Assembly: GCA_918797485.1 (NCBI GenBank)
Contig: CAKKNE010000003.1
Coordinates: 2,108,001 to 2,172,000 of the forward strand
Length of the DNA: 64,000 bases
DNA from: Pelagomonas calceolata
Taxonomy: Eukaryota > Sar > Pelagophyceae > Pelagomonadales > Pelagomonadaceae
Direction of reading: 5' to 3'
The notes beneath the pieces are model-generated. The model ran no database searches. It was not told the origin of the DNA and saw only the letters and a program-made list of their open reading frames with translations. The position numbers and the translations under genes are program-made. Positions 1 to 8,351 of this stretch are shown piece by piece (positions within the stretch are counted from its first letter, which is position 1; every line of letters begins with the position of its first letter).

Positions 1-860
1 TCATCTGTCAACGGCGCCGAGCTTTGAGAATAGAACGAGCTCGCGTCGCGCGGGAGTTGAGGGCAGTTCTCCGACTGCAGGCAATGGCTCACAAACGGCG
101 CCGCTACGTGCGAGCACGAGCAAGAGCTCTCCATGAATCCGAGGTGAGGGCCTCGACAAAGCTACAGGCCCATCGACGCCGTCTGAAGGCCCTTGATAAA
201 GTAAGGACGCTCCGCGCGCGAATATATATAGTGACGTGGTCGCAGAGGCGCTACCGCGGTTCTATTGGGCGTTGTGAAGGCGCTCTTTACTACATAGTGC
301 GCTGGTGTCAACGAACCTACCGGGGCCGGCGCGGCCGCGCTATTTACGCCCTCCGCCGGAGGCTCAAGAGAAAACACGACGCGCGCGTCGCGACCGCTAT
401 ATATCTACAGAAGCGGTGGCGCGGGCGGACGGGCCGCGAGTTTTACAGGAGGAAGCGCTCAGCAAAATTACTCGTGGACTTCGTGCGGCGCGGGCTCTGG
501 GAGAAGCTCCAGGACCGCGCGTTCGGCGGCCGGCCGCTGCCTCGTATGAAGCGGAGCGGCCCGGGCAGCCGATCGGGCGAGCCCTACGCGCTGCCTCCTT
601 CAGAACCGGTCGACGAGCCGACGGCCGAGACGGCGTCGGTGCGCACCGACGACGGCGAGGAGATGGTCGCCGTGCGCAGCGACGACTCGGACGAGGAGTT
701 TATACAGTACCTCAAGAGGTTCGAGGACCCGGGCGCCTTCATCGACTTCCACACCATCGGCCAGCCCGCCTGGAAGCTCGGCGAGCCGCCCAAGAAGCGC
801 AAGGGGAAGAGGAAGAAGAAGCAGGTCGATGGCTTCATCAACGTGCCCTGGAATTTATAA
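1..860 (+). CDS. IQ-motif protein, 3' part
   Basis: The frame is open from the left edge of the window to TAA at 858-860, so this is the C-terminal part of a longer gene; no ATG is seen near the edge. The first 150 residues are very basic with repeated IQ-like blocks (YIVTWSQRRYRGSIGR, YIVRWCQRTYRGRRGR, IYLQKRWRGRTGREF), the pattern that binds calmodulin or EF-hand light chains. An acidic patch and a Lys-rich tail near the C-terminus follow. The stop lies 9 bp from the stop of the convergent ARM gene. The function cannot be assigned; an axonemal or cytoskeletal role is only a guess from the IQ repeats. Confidence 0.7.
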   Translation, partial: ICQRRRALRIERARVARELRAVLRLQAMAHKRRRYVRARARALHESEVRASTKLQAHRRRLKALDKVRTLRARIYIVTWSQRRYRGSIGRCEGALYYIVRWCQRTYRGRRGRAIYALRRRLKRKHDARVATAIYLQKRWRGRTGREFYRRKRSAKLLVDFVRRGLWEKLQDRAFGGRPLPRMKRSGPGSRSGEPYALPPSEPVDEPTAETASVRTDDGEEMVAVRSDDSDEEFIQYLKRFEDPGAFIDFHTIGQPAWKLGEPPKKRKGKRKKKQVDGFINVPWNL

Positions 861-869
861 CTACATGTA

Positions 870-2616
870 TTAGTCTGGATTATATAACGACATCTCGTTG
901 CGCTTTTCTTTGGTTGTGTAGAACTCCAGGCCCGGCTTCTTCAGGAAGGGGTACTCTTGACTATCAACCAATCCAGGTTCGCCCGCCGCGAACTGGTCGT
1001 CGACCCTTGCTAATTTCTTGGCACCTCTACGAGGCAAAGGCGCCCGTCTTTGCTGCGTCGCCTTCGCCTCGGTCTCGCCGCTCTGGCGTTTCTCGTCCAT
1101 TTTTGTGAGTTTGATGGAATGCAACTGCTCGTTCGTCCAGATCGCTCTCAACGGCAGAGGTAATGCGATCTTCTGCTCCGGCGCGACGGTGCGATCCTCG
1201 AGTCTTGTCACGACGTCCTGCACGAGCGTGTACATATTGGCTCTTTTAGTCCTTTCAACATTGGCCGGCACGTTCAGCATGCTCCCGATGGCCCAGACGG
1301 CCTGCTGGCGCACTTCCCGGTCGTCCTTGTAGTCCTCGTAGACCTGTTTTAGGGCTGATAGAGCTTGGGCTTTGCCCAACTCTGAAGACAGACTAAGTTT
1401 GCGACACATCGTCTGGACGGCGACGCAGCCCTTCCACGAGACGTTATAGGCTTCCGGGTGGGCCTCTATCGCCAGAACGACGCACTTCGCCGCTCTGTCT
1501 TGGAGTAGAGCGCCGCCGTCGTCGTGGTCGGAAGCGAACTCTATGATTGCCTCGAGGCCGAATTCCTGGACCCCTTCATCTTTGAGATGTTCGCGCATGT
1601 GGTTCAGGACTCTTTTGACCAATGCAGATATATCAGCAGACCCTTTCTTCTTATGGACCATCGCGTCCTTCCTCGAGTAGCCTAACCCAGCATCGCGCTG
1701 GAAGGGATTGACCAACTGCCCCAACCGCTTCGCCGAGTCCATGTCCATGTTGTTCACGGCGCAGAACTTGCAGATGCGGATTTCTTTACATGCTAGCGCT
1801 CCCGCTCTAGTTTGTAGCATCTTCATCAATTCCTTCGCGGACTTTTGGAGCTCGAGGTCGTCCTGGTGCAGACCCTTCAATCGCTCCGCTAATTTCAAGC
1901 CACCCAGCTCCAGCAGTTGGTCCGCTTCACTATCGGTCGGCGACTTCCGCACGATCCACATGAGCGCTTTCGCGCACCTGCGCGGAGCATCGCGGTCGCT
2001 CGCCTCGGTCCGATGTGGTATCGCGTCGATGGCGTCCTGATGACCACGTAGACTCTCGTGGATCACGACGACGGCGTCGCGGCGGCGCTGTCTCGTGAAG
2101 ACGCCATCGACGCGACCCGCTCTCGCGAGACGCGTGGACCTCTCGCGCGGCCGCGGCGACGGCGTCGAGGCGGCGCGGCATCGCATCGACGCCATCGCCG
2201 CGACCACGTCATGCGCGGAGCATCGCGGTGTCTCGACGCGGTCCGAACGGCCTCAAACTCGAAAAAGAAACTACCCACCGTCTTCTCTCATGAAGACGAG
2301 TCGCGTCGAAGGCACCGCAACACCTCAAAACGCGGAGATCGCACCGGCCCGAGACAGGCGCGTCTTCCATCCAAAGTTTTAATACATCAATCATGACGTC
2401 TAGCGCTCCTGCATCTGTGAGCTCTTTCAGGTTTTTTTTCGCGACGCCCGGGACTTCACTGCGGACTCTTCTCCTAATACTATCGCAGCCGTCGATAACG
2501 AGGTCGCGGCCGTTCGGGTTTAACGATCCGAGCATCTTGTTCACCAGCGTCTTGTTGGGCATGAATCGGATTTGGACCTGGTCCTTCGTCGGTAGGTACT
2601 GGCCGATGACATCCAT
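870..2616 (-). CDS. ARM/HEAT-like repeat protein, two exons
   Basis: Exons 2616-2345 and 1977-870 join to a 459-residue protein; the intron 1978-2344 removes 367 nt and leaves 460 codons in frame. The ATG at 2616 has an in-frame TAG a few codons upstream. The protein is mostly helical with repeated Leu/Ala-rich blocks (for example LVKRVLNHMREHLKDEG, QAVWAIGSMLNVPANVE) typical of armadillo or HEAT folds, which are protein-interaction scaffolds. I do not recognise a named family. It is the only gene outside the dynein with a family-B introner, which might mean the two share expression or chromatin state, but that is speculative. It converges on the IQ gene with a 9-bp gap and diverges from the channel gene. 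Confidence 0.75.
1978..2344 (-). other. Composite family-B introner intron
   Basis: Reading on the minus strand the intron starts GTGCGATCTCCGCGTTTTG and ends GATGCTCCGCGCAG, the family-B ends seen in the dynein gene. A second copy of the 3'-end word (GCGCGGAGCATCGCGG on the plus strand) lies inside at about 2214-2229, 236 bp from the true end near 1980. The intron therefore looks like two elements in tandem or one inserted in another. The downstream exon begins GTGCG, the same five bases as the donor side. Confidence 0.8.
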
Positions 2617-2956
2617 CCTTGCTGGATGCTATCGAGACTGCTCCCGGTGTGGAGAGGCAGCCCGCCCCGACGGGCTGCTTCCGCGTGGTACGTGTGCCGC
2701 GCCCGGTTGTTTCTAGGCCTGCCTGGGCAGCTTTATCCCGGCCGGGCAGCGCCGGCACCCTGCACCTGTTTTGTTTTTTAGTGTCGGCCCCGTCAACCAC
2801 ATACCCAGGCACCACTCGCTTCGCGTCCGGCATGCGTGGAAGGCGGTGAATCCGGCCCGTAGGCGCGACGACCGATCAAAGTGATGATGTGTGAAAGGCG
2901 ACCTCCAGGGTGGGCAAAGCTGATGCACCGCCAGTGATTGCTCAGGATCGTGCATA
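2617..2956. promoter_or_regulatory. Divergent promoter region, ARM / channel
   Basis: There are 340 bp between two divergent start codons. It holds an inverted repeat GCAGCCCG / CGGGCTGC (2657-2664 and 2671-2678, 6-bp loop) about 41-62 bases upstream of the ARM start, and two further GGGCAG words at about 2725 and 2745. The same GGGCAGCC word recurs upstream of other genes here. The 15-copy CTAG dyad motif is not present. Confidence 0.45.
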
Positions 2957-5038
2957 ATGGATGATTCGCCGCCGATGACCAGCAGCGCCGACGGGGCTGC
3001 AAATGGGCAGCCCGCAGAGCAGCAGCAAGAAGGACCACCACCGAGGCGCCGCGCATCTCTCGCACCCCAGACGGCGCCACTCCTCGATGGTCCGCCGGCG
3101 CCGCCGCGCCCGCGCCGCGCGTCCTGGCCCGCGCCCGTGCCCGCGCCGGATGAATGCAAGGAGCCGTCGTCGACGCGGTCCGCCGACCTCGAGCGCTTCG
3201 TGGCGCGGCGCGCGGCGACGCTGCGGCGCGCGACGCCCGACGCCGAAGCCTTGGAGGAGCAGGTGCGCTCCGCTTTAAATGATATGGTGGCTACGGAACG
3301 GCGGCGACCCTCGACGACGCCGCCAGCAAAACGGCCGTCGCTGGCCGCGCAGCTCTTCCGGCCCCGGTCCGCGTCGAAGGACAACGCCGACGCCAAGCTC
3401 GCCTCGCAGTTGTACGGCGGAAGCATGACGTCGAGTCGACGGAAACAACGACGCGTGCCCTGGAACCACCCCGACTCGGTCTTCCGGCAGCGCTGGATCC
3501 TGGCCGTCATTATGGCGACGCTGTACTGCGCCGTGGAGCTGCCCGTGGAGCTGGCGTTTTATCCCGGTTTTCAAGTGGCGAGTTTCAAATTCTGGTTCGA
3601 CATCTGTATAGATTTATTTTTTGTGGCGGACATTTGCGTCTCATTGAAAACGGGCTTCGTCGAGGACGGCGTGGTCGTGATGGACCCGAAACGTATCAGG
3701 CAGAAGTACTGCCGGTCCGGGTTTGTGGTAGATTTGATCGCGGTGCTGCCGTTCGACGTCGCGATGGCTTTTGCAGGAAGTGGTGATGGTAACGAATCGT
3801 TAGTTGCCGCATCGACACGCCTCGGCCGCGTCGCGCGGCTATCAAGGTTATTGCGTCTAGGAAGGGTAGCTCGACTGTTCCGCTACTCCCAACATTATCT
3901 AGGAGGCCTCCATGAAGGCCACGTTCGAATCCTAGCACTGACGTTCACGGTCTTTCTGTTTGCTCACTGGGATGCTTGCTTACTGTACCTATCAGCTCGC
4001 ATGGACGACTTCGACGAGGACCGGACCTGGGTCGGGCACTTAGGACTTAAGTCAAGGACGAATGCGGACCAGTACGCGTGGGCGTTGTTCAAGGCTTGTA
4101 GTCATATGTTGTGTATAGGGTATGGAGTTGTGAGACCCCTGTCTACCGTAGAAGTTTTGTTGACTACTGTCAGTATGGTCTTCGGGGCGGCGTTGTTTGC
4201 CGGTATTATCGGCTCACTGACAGCTTATCTGGCTTCCTTAGACGGCCCGTCGGCGAGATATGAAAGATTACAGAGGGACTGCAACGTGTTTTTGGAGCAG
4301 CATGGTTTATCTCCTACATTGAGGGAGAGGGTGCGCGACCATCTGGATAGGAGCCATTTACGCGTGAAGCGGCGGTCCTGCGACGCGGCCGCCGAGGCGC
4401 GCGGCCACGGCCGCGTCGATGAATCAACTATTCTGGACGCGCTGTCTCCTTTGTTGAGGAGCGAGGTCTGCGTCGAGCGCTGCCGTCGTGTTATTCGCGC
4501 ATCACCGCTCCTGAATGGCACGCTCGTGCGAAGTGACATCGCGCGGGCGGTGGCCCCCGTCCTCGCGCCGCTCTCTGTGGGTGAAGGAGAAGCAGTCTTG
4601 GAAAAGAATGAACCAGCTCTAGAAATGTACTTCGTGGAGACGGGCTGCGTGCGATTGATCCGAGACGAGCCGGTCGCGGCGCTCGAAACTGGAAGTTACT
4701 TCGGAGAAATTCCGTTCGTCTTCGAAAATGTAATGCTGCAGCCCTTTTTGGCTGTGGCTTGTGAAAGTTGCGACCTCTGGGTGCTGCCGCGGGATGCGTT
4801 CGAGCGCCTCGGCGTCGTGTTTCCCGAGCTCCCGCGGATCGTGCGCCTCGTCGCGCGGCAGCGGCTCGAGCGGATGGGCGTCTCGTTGATTGATATCTCG
4901 TCCGACGCCGACGGGTCGGACTCCATTAGATTGCTGGAGGACCTCTTCGCGTCGCCGGACGTCCGGATGCTGGCGCAGCGGATGCTCTCCGCCGAGTCGT
5001 CGCCGGCGTTGTCGCCTGCTTTGTCGCCGCGGGAGTAG
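2957..5038 (+). CDS. Cyclic-nucleotide-binding voltage-gated cation channel (CNG/HCN/EAG type)
   Basis: A 693-residue single-exon protein. A disordered Pro/Arg-rich N-terminus (about 1-160) is followed by S1 near residue 178, S2-S3 (FWFDICIDLFFVADICVSLK), an Arg-rich S4 near 287 (RLGRVARLSRLLRLGRVARL), and a pore with the K+-type filter near 385 (SHMLCIGYG). S6, a C-linker and a cyclic-nucleotide-binding beta-roll (about 534-640) with the phosphate-cassette-like GSYFGEIPF complete it. The pore helix wording is close to animal HCN channels. Expected role: plasma or flagellar membrane cation or K+ current under voltage and cyclic-nucleotide control. In the cassette the usual Arg after the E-I/L-x pattern is not obvious, so ligand binding may be weak or lost. 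Confidence 0.92.
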   Translation: MDDSPPMTSSADGAANGQPAEQQQEGPPPRRRASLAPQTAPLLDGPPAPPRPRRASWPAPVPAPDECKEPSSTRSADLERFVARRAATLRRATPDAEALEEQVRSALNDMVATERRRPSTTPPAKRPSLAAQLFRPRSASKDNADAKLASQLYGGSMTSSRRKQRRVPWNHPDSVFRQRWILAVIMATLYCAVELPVELAFYPGFQVASFKFWFDICIDLFFVADICVSLKTGFVEDGVVVMDPKRIRQKYCRSGFVVDLIAVLPFDVAMAFAGSGDGNESLVAASTRLGRVARLSRLLRLGRVARLFRYSQHYLGGLHEGHVRILALTFTVFLFAHWDACLLYLSARMDDFDEDRTWVGHLGLKSRTNADQYAWALFKACSHMLCIGYGVVRPLSTVEVLLTTVSMVFGAALFAGIIGSLTAYLASLDGPSARYERLQRDCNVFLEQHGLSPTLRERVRDHLDRSHLRVKRRSCDAAAEARGHGRVDESTILDALSPLLRSEVCVERCRRVIRASPLLNGTLVRSDIARAVAPVLAPLSVGEGEAVLEKNEPALEMYFVETGCVRLIRDEPVAALETGSYFGEIPFVFENVMLQPFLAVACESCDLWVLPRDAFERLGVVFPELPRIVRLVARQRLERMGVSLIDISSDADGSDSIRLLEDLFASPDVRMLAQRMLSAESSPALSPALSPRE

Positions 5039-5057
5039 TTGTGTTTGTTAATACTTT

Positions 5058-5079
5058 CTAGTGTCTTAGGTGCCGCTAG
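5058..5079 (+). promoter_or_regulatory. CTAG dyad promoter motif, copy 1
   Basis: CTAGTGTCTTAGG followed by TGCCGCTAG, about 220 bp upstream of the DnaJ start codon at 5301. It matches the recurrent intergenic motif described in the findings, with one mismatch in the central word. Confidence 0.6.
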
Positions 5080-5300
5080 GGTGCTAAGGAATTAGCTGCG
5101 GGCATAAGCTCTGTATTTGGGCTGCGCTCTCACTCGTAGAGGCCAATTCGTGGTTGTAGGATAGTTCTGTTGACGCCCAGTCGGCGCCAGCGAATCCTAA
5201 GCTCGTGAGCCACCACTCCTTTTGCCTATCCTCCAGGAGAGGCTGCCTGGCCCACGCCAGCCGACGCGACGCGACGCGCGGACGCTTGGGACACATAAAG

Positions 5301-7190
5301 ATGAGCACCTACGACGAGCGAAAAAGGCAAGAGGAGGCCGACGCCGCCTACGCCCGGCGTTTACAACAGGAGGACTACGACCAGCGCCCGGACGCGGGCA
5401 CGAGCGCGCGGACCATCTCGCAAATGAACAGCGATTTGCTCGCTAAGATCGAGGAGCAGGAGCATTGTGATTTACCAGGACACATCTCAAAAACGAAGAA
5501 CAAGCACGCCGGTGCTGGTTTGAGTCGAGGCTTGCAATCCGCGGTGGGCGGCGTGGCGGCCGGTGCTGCCGCCTTAGTGGCCGCGCCGGTCATCGGCGCG
5601 AAGGAGGGCGGCGGGAAGGGCTTTGCTGCTGGTCTAGGTGCTGGTATTCTAGGTGCTGTCGCCTTACCGTTAGTGGGCATCGCTTCTGGTGTGTACGAGG
5701 TCGGCGTCGGCATCGCGAACACGCCCGCCGCGATTCAAGCGAGTGCGGAAGGTAAAGAATGGGACCCGTCTTCCAACAGCTGGATCTTCTACGACCTCAA
5801 GAAGGAGGAGCAGTTATATTTATCCACAGAAGCCGACGACAAGCTGCGAGACCACATCAACAAGAGGCGAGAGAAGGCCGGCCACGAGACCGAAACCACG
5901 CATCAAGTCAAGGACACGAAGCTCTACGACATCCTCGGCGTCGCCCCGAACGCGAGCGACGCGAAGATAAAAAAAGCGTACTATAAAAAAGCTCTCACGT
6001 GTCACCCCGACAAGTTTCCCAACGATGCCGCGAAGAAGGTCGAATTCCAGGCCATCTCGGGCGCCTATGCTGTTCTATCAGATCCGCAGTCAAAAGCTCG
6101 CTACGACAGCACGGGCGAAGAGAACGCGGAAAATGCCATGGACCCGTCCGTTTTCTTTGCGATGATATTTGGAAGCGAAGCGTTTTCCGAGTACGTCGGT
6201 GAATTGAAGGTGGCGCAGCTGGCTAACGGTGAGGGTGATGATGCGCCGGACGATGCGGAGCTGGCTTTTCGGCAGCGGCGGCGGTGCGTGGAACTGGCTT
6301 CGAAATTGGTGAAGCGCATTCAAGATCGAGTGGATGGTGGCGACAAGGACGCGTTCTTTGAACGGTGTAAGGCAGATGGGAGTGACCTGGCGAAGACGCC
6401 CTTCGGTGCTACACTTACGAGACTGATCGCTCGATCCTACATCGGCGCCGCCAATCAGTATCTGGTGAGCGGGCCGGCGTCGATCGGGCAGTCGATTGCG
6501 GATGGCGCCCATTCGGCGCACAACTACTTCAAGGCGGGGCGCGATGGGCTCGGGGTCGTTTCTGCGGCTCGAGCCGCGGACAAGGCCGAAAAAGCAGCCC
6601 AGATGGACGAAGAAGATTCAGTGTGTAGGGACAACGGCCGGCCCGCGTCGCAAGCTTCGTGCCTCATCGTGCACGACGCGACCGTGGAGCACTTTTTTTC
6701 CGCTCAAGCGGCGCGCGACCGCTTCTCGAAGTTGAGCTATGCGCAGACCTCTGTGTTATTTGACAAGAATGGGAGCGACTGGCGCCTCGCGCGGAAGTTC
6801 GGGCCCTCGCAGTCCGTGCAGCAGATTTGCGGATATGTGCAGACCTGTCCGGCCATCACGTCCAAAATACTGCGGGAGCAAATCACGAATGCGAAGAAGG
6901 CTCGAGCCATGGAGTCGGTCTTCGAAGCGGCTTGGAGGGTCAGTGTCCTGGACATGGAGTCGACATTACGCGATGCGACGTCGAAGTTATTTAGAGACAC
7001 GTCCGTCGACAAGGCGACGCGCGAGAAGCGGGCCAAGGCCGTCAAGACGCTGGCCAAGGCCTTTCTACAAGCCGTGGACGAGGCGGGCCACACGGAGACG
7101 TGGAAGGACGCCATCGCGGCGCAGATCGCGCAGCAGACGGGCGGTCCCATGGCGCCGCCGCCGGCGGATCCGTCGTCTAGCTCGTTCTAA
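5301..7190 (+). CDS. DnaJ protein with DnaJ-X domain
   Basis: The ATG at 5301 (MSTYDERKRQEE) is preferred; the frame is open upstream from a GTG at 5205 but has no earlier ATG. The 629-residue protein has an Ala/Gly-rich hydrophobic segment (about residues 75-145, possible membrane association). A J domain lies at about 206-272 with the HPD motif near 234 (ALTCHPDKFPND), and a DnaJ-X region starts near 280 (FFAMIFGSEAFSEYVGELK), as in plant and fungal class III J proteins. The HPD loop should stimulate Hsp70 ATPase; the DnaJ-X domain suggests a specialised role in trafficking or organelle biogenesis (family knowledge). A charged C-terminal helical region ends with a Pro/Ser tail. Confidence 0.92.
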   Translation: MSTYDERKRQEEADAAYARRLQQEDYDQRPDAGTSARTISQMNSDLLAKIEEQEHCDLPGHISKTKNKHAGAGLSRGLQSAVGGVAAGAAALVAAPVIGAKEGGGKGFAAGLGAGILGAVALPLVGIASGVYEVGVGIANTPAAIQASAEGKEWDPSSNSWIFYDLKKEEQLYLSTEADDKLRDHINKRREKAGHETETTHQVKDTKLYDILGVAPNASDAKIKKAYYKKALTCHPDKFPNDAAKKVEFQAISGAYAVLSDPQSKARYDSTGEENAENAMDPSVFFAMIFGSEAFSEYVGELKVAQLANGEGDDAPDDAELAFRQRRRCVELASKLVKRIQDRVDGGDKDAFFERCKADGSDLAKTPFGATLTRLIARSYIGAANQYLVSGPASIGQSIADGAHSAHNYFKAGRDGLGVVSAARAADKAEKAAQMDEEDSVCRDNGRPASQASCLIVHDATVEHFFSAQAARDRFSKLSYAQTSVLFDKNGSDWRLARKFGPSQSVQQICGYVQTCPAITSKILREQITNAKKARAMESVFEAAWRVSVLDMESTLRDATSKLFRDTSVDKATREKRAKAVKTLAKAFLQAVDEAGHTETWKDAIAAQIAQQTGGPMAPPPADPSSSSF

Positions 7191-7760
7191 GGTTCTTGTG
7201 TAGTAGTCCTGTCTTACACGGGGATCTATGTCGTCACGAGGATCTATGTCGTCACAATGCTTTTTCTACACGGCCCGCGGCCGTTGTTTCTTTTCAGAGG
7301 GGCCAGTGCTCGGCCGGGATCATCGCCCACGCGATTATTAAGACATGAATCGTGAGCAGAATCTTCGCCGCGCCGTATCCGCTCTCGAGGCTCCTCGCCG
7401 TGAGTATGCCGTCGGGCCCCCGCGACGCGAGCCAGACGTGGGCAGAGCTCAAATCAAGGTGGCACGGGTGCGCTCGCAGCAATCGTCGGCGATAGGGGTT
7501 GACTGCGCCCGTGTATATGCCTCTAACTCGAGCAGTAGGCCCTCGCGGATCGCAATTGTGAGCCTGTGAAACCTGAATTGATTCAGGGTGTCGACGCGGA
7601 GGCGCGGTTTTTCGCGATAGGAGAGAGGCGAGCCGAGAACTGCCTCCGACGAAGATCTGAGGCGACGCGGACCAAAACAAACACGCCCTCAAGCCTCAAT
7701 TCAGGCTCAAACCCAAAGCTTCACTTTGCTGATTGGAATACGGCGACGGCGTTAGGCACC
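7191..7760. other. Intergenic region with short repeats
   Basis: There are 570 bp between the DnaJ stop and the CrcB start. It contains a tandem pair of GATCTATGTCGTCAC at about 7224-7255, a palindrome CCTGAATTGATTCAGG near 7571, and a related CTCAATTCAGG near 7698. No CTAG dyad copy is seen. A minus-strand open frame (7294-7692) is listed separately with low confidence. Confidence 0.4.
7294..7692 (-). CDS. Doubtful small open frame
   Basis: This is a 132-codon minus-strand frame. Its C-terminal half looks somewhat protein-like, ending in a hydrophobic stretch (AAKILLTIHVLIIAWAMIP). The N-terminal half has no recognisable feature. It could be the last exon of a gene I cannot trace, or chance. 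I do not recognise a family. Confidence 0.25.
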   Translation of the reverse strand: MRACLFWSASPQIFVGGSSRLASLLSRKTAPPRRHPESIQVSQAHNCDPRGPTARVRGIYTGAVNPYRRRLLRAHPCHLDLSSAHVWLASRGPDGILTARSLESGYGAAKILLTIHVLIIAWAMIPAEHWPL

Positions 7761-8126
7761 ATGGCCGACCTAGAAGCGGCGGCGGTCGCCATGGCGCCGC
7801 TCGGCGCCTGGCTGCGGTACCACCTCTCGTCGTTCAGTAAGGGCAAGAACTACCCCTACGGCACGTTGTGTGCCAACTTCGCCGCGACGGCCATCGCCGC
7901 GATGTCGACGGGGCTCTGGACGAAGACCACAGGCTCGGACGTCTTCTGGCACGCCGTCGTCGACGGCTTCTGCGGGGCGCTCTCGACGGCGTCGACGTTC
8001 ACCTCCGAATTCCGCATGCTGAAGGAGGCGCCGCACGCGCCGCGCGGCTACATCTACGCGTCGATGATGCTGCTTGCGGGCCAGGTCGCGGCCGTCCCGT
8101 TCGTCGCGTCTATCCCGTCGATGTGA
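7761..8126 (+). CDS. CrcB/Fluc-like fluoride channel, single domain
   Basis: The ATG at 7761 has a good context (GCACCATGG) and gives 121 residues; the frame is open further upstream but that part has no family signal. CrcB hallmarks are visible in order: LGAWLRYHL, then GTLCANF with the conserved Asn, then GFCGALSTASTF, then a last hydrophobic helix. The family exports F- as an antiparallel dimer; bacterial Fluc proteins have one domain, while most eukaryotic FEX proteins fuse two. Only one domain is visible here. The usual TTFSTF box reads STASTF, so the first of the two pore-lining Phe is Ala. It may be one half of a split FEX, a homodimer, or a degenerate copy. Confidence 0.75.
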   Translation: MADLEAAAVAMAPLGAWLRYHLSSFSKGKNYPYGTLCANFAATAIAAMSTGLWTKTTGSDVFWHAVVDGFCGALSTASTFTSEFRMLKEAPHAPRGYIYASMMLLAGQVAAVPFVASIPSM

Positions 8127-8218
8127 TTATATATCTATGCCGCGCTTCCCTCTGTCCCGCTTTCTTCGCGACGACGTAGGGATGTTTAACTGATTTCTTT
8201 AATACTGCTGATGTAACT

Positions 8219-8241
8219 GCTAGGTGTTGTGACACTCTAGG
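8219..8241 (-). promoter_or_regulatory. CTAG dyad promoter motif, copy 2 (diverged)
   Basis: GCTAGGTGTTGTGACACTCTAGG lies about 110 bp upstream of the dioxygenase ATG at 8352. The flanking CTAG arms and a GTGACAC core fit the recurrent motif in reverse orientation, but this is one of the weakest copies. Confidence 0.4.
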
Positions 8242-8351
8242 TTGAGCAGACACACGTGAGATGCGCAGAACGCTGCCGATTTTGCGCAAACCAGCGGTTC
8301 GCGTGGGCTCGCGTGATTGATTTCAAGCACTTGCCGCCCTATCCATCAATC

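Noticed and set aside
2713-3510. 265-codon minus-strand frame over the channel gene start
   Set aside because: Antisense to the channel N-terminus and to the divergent promoter; no protein-like features.
3905-3945. TTCGAATCC as a tRNA T-loop
   Set aside because: It lies in the coding frame of the channel S4-S5 region and has no matching arms.
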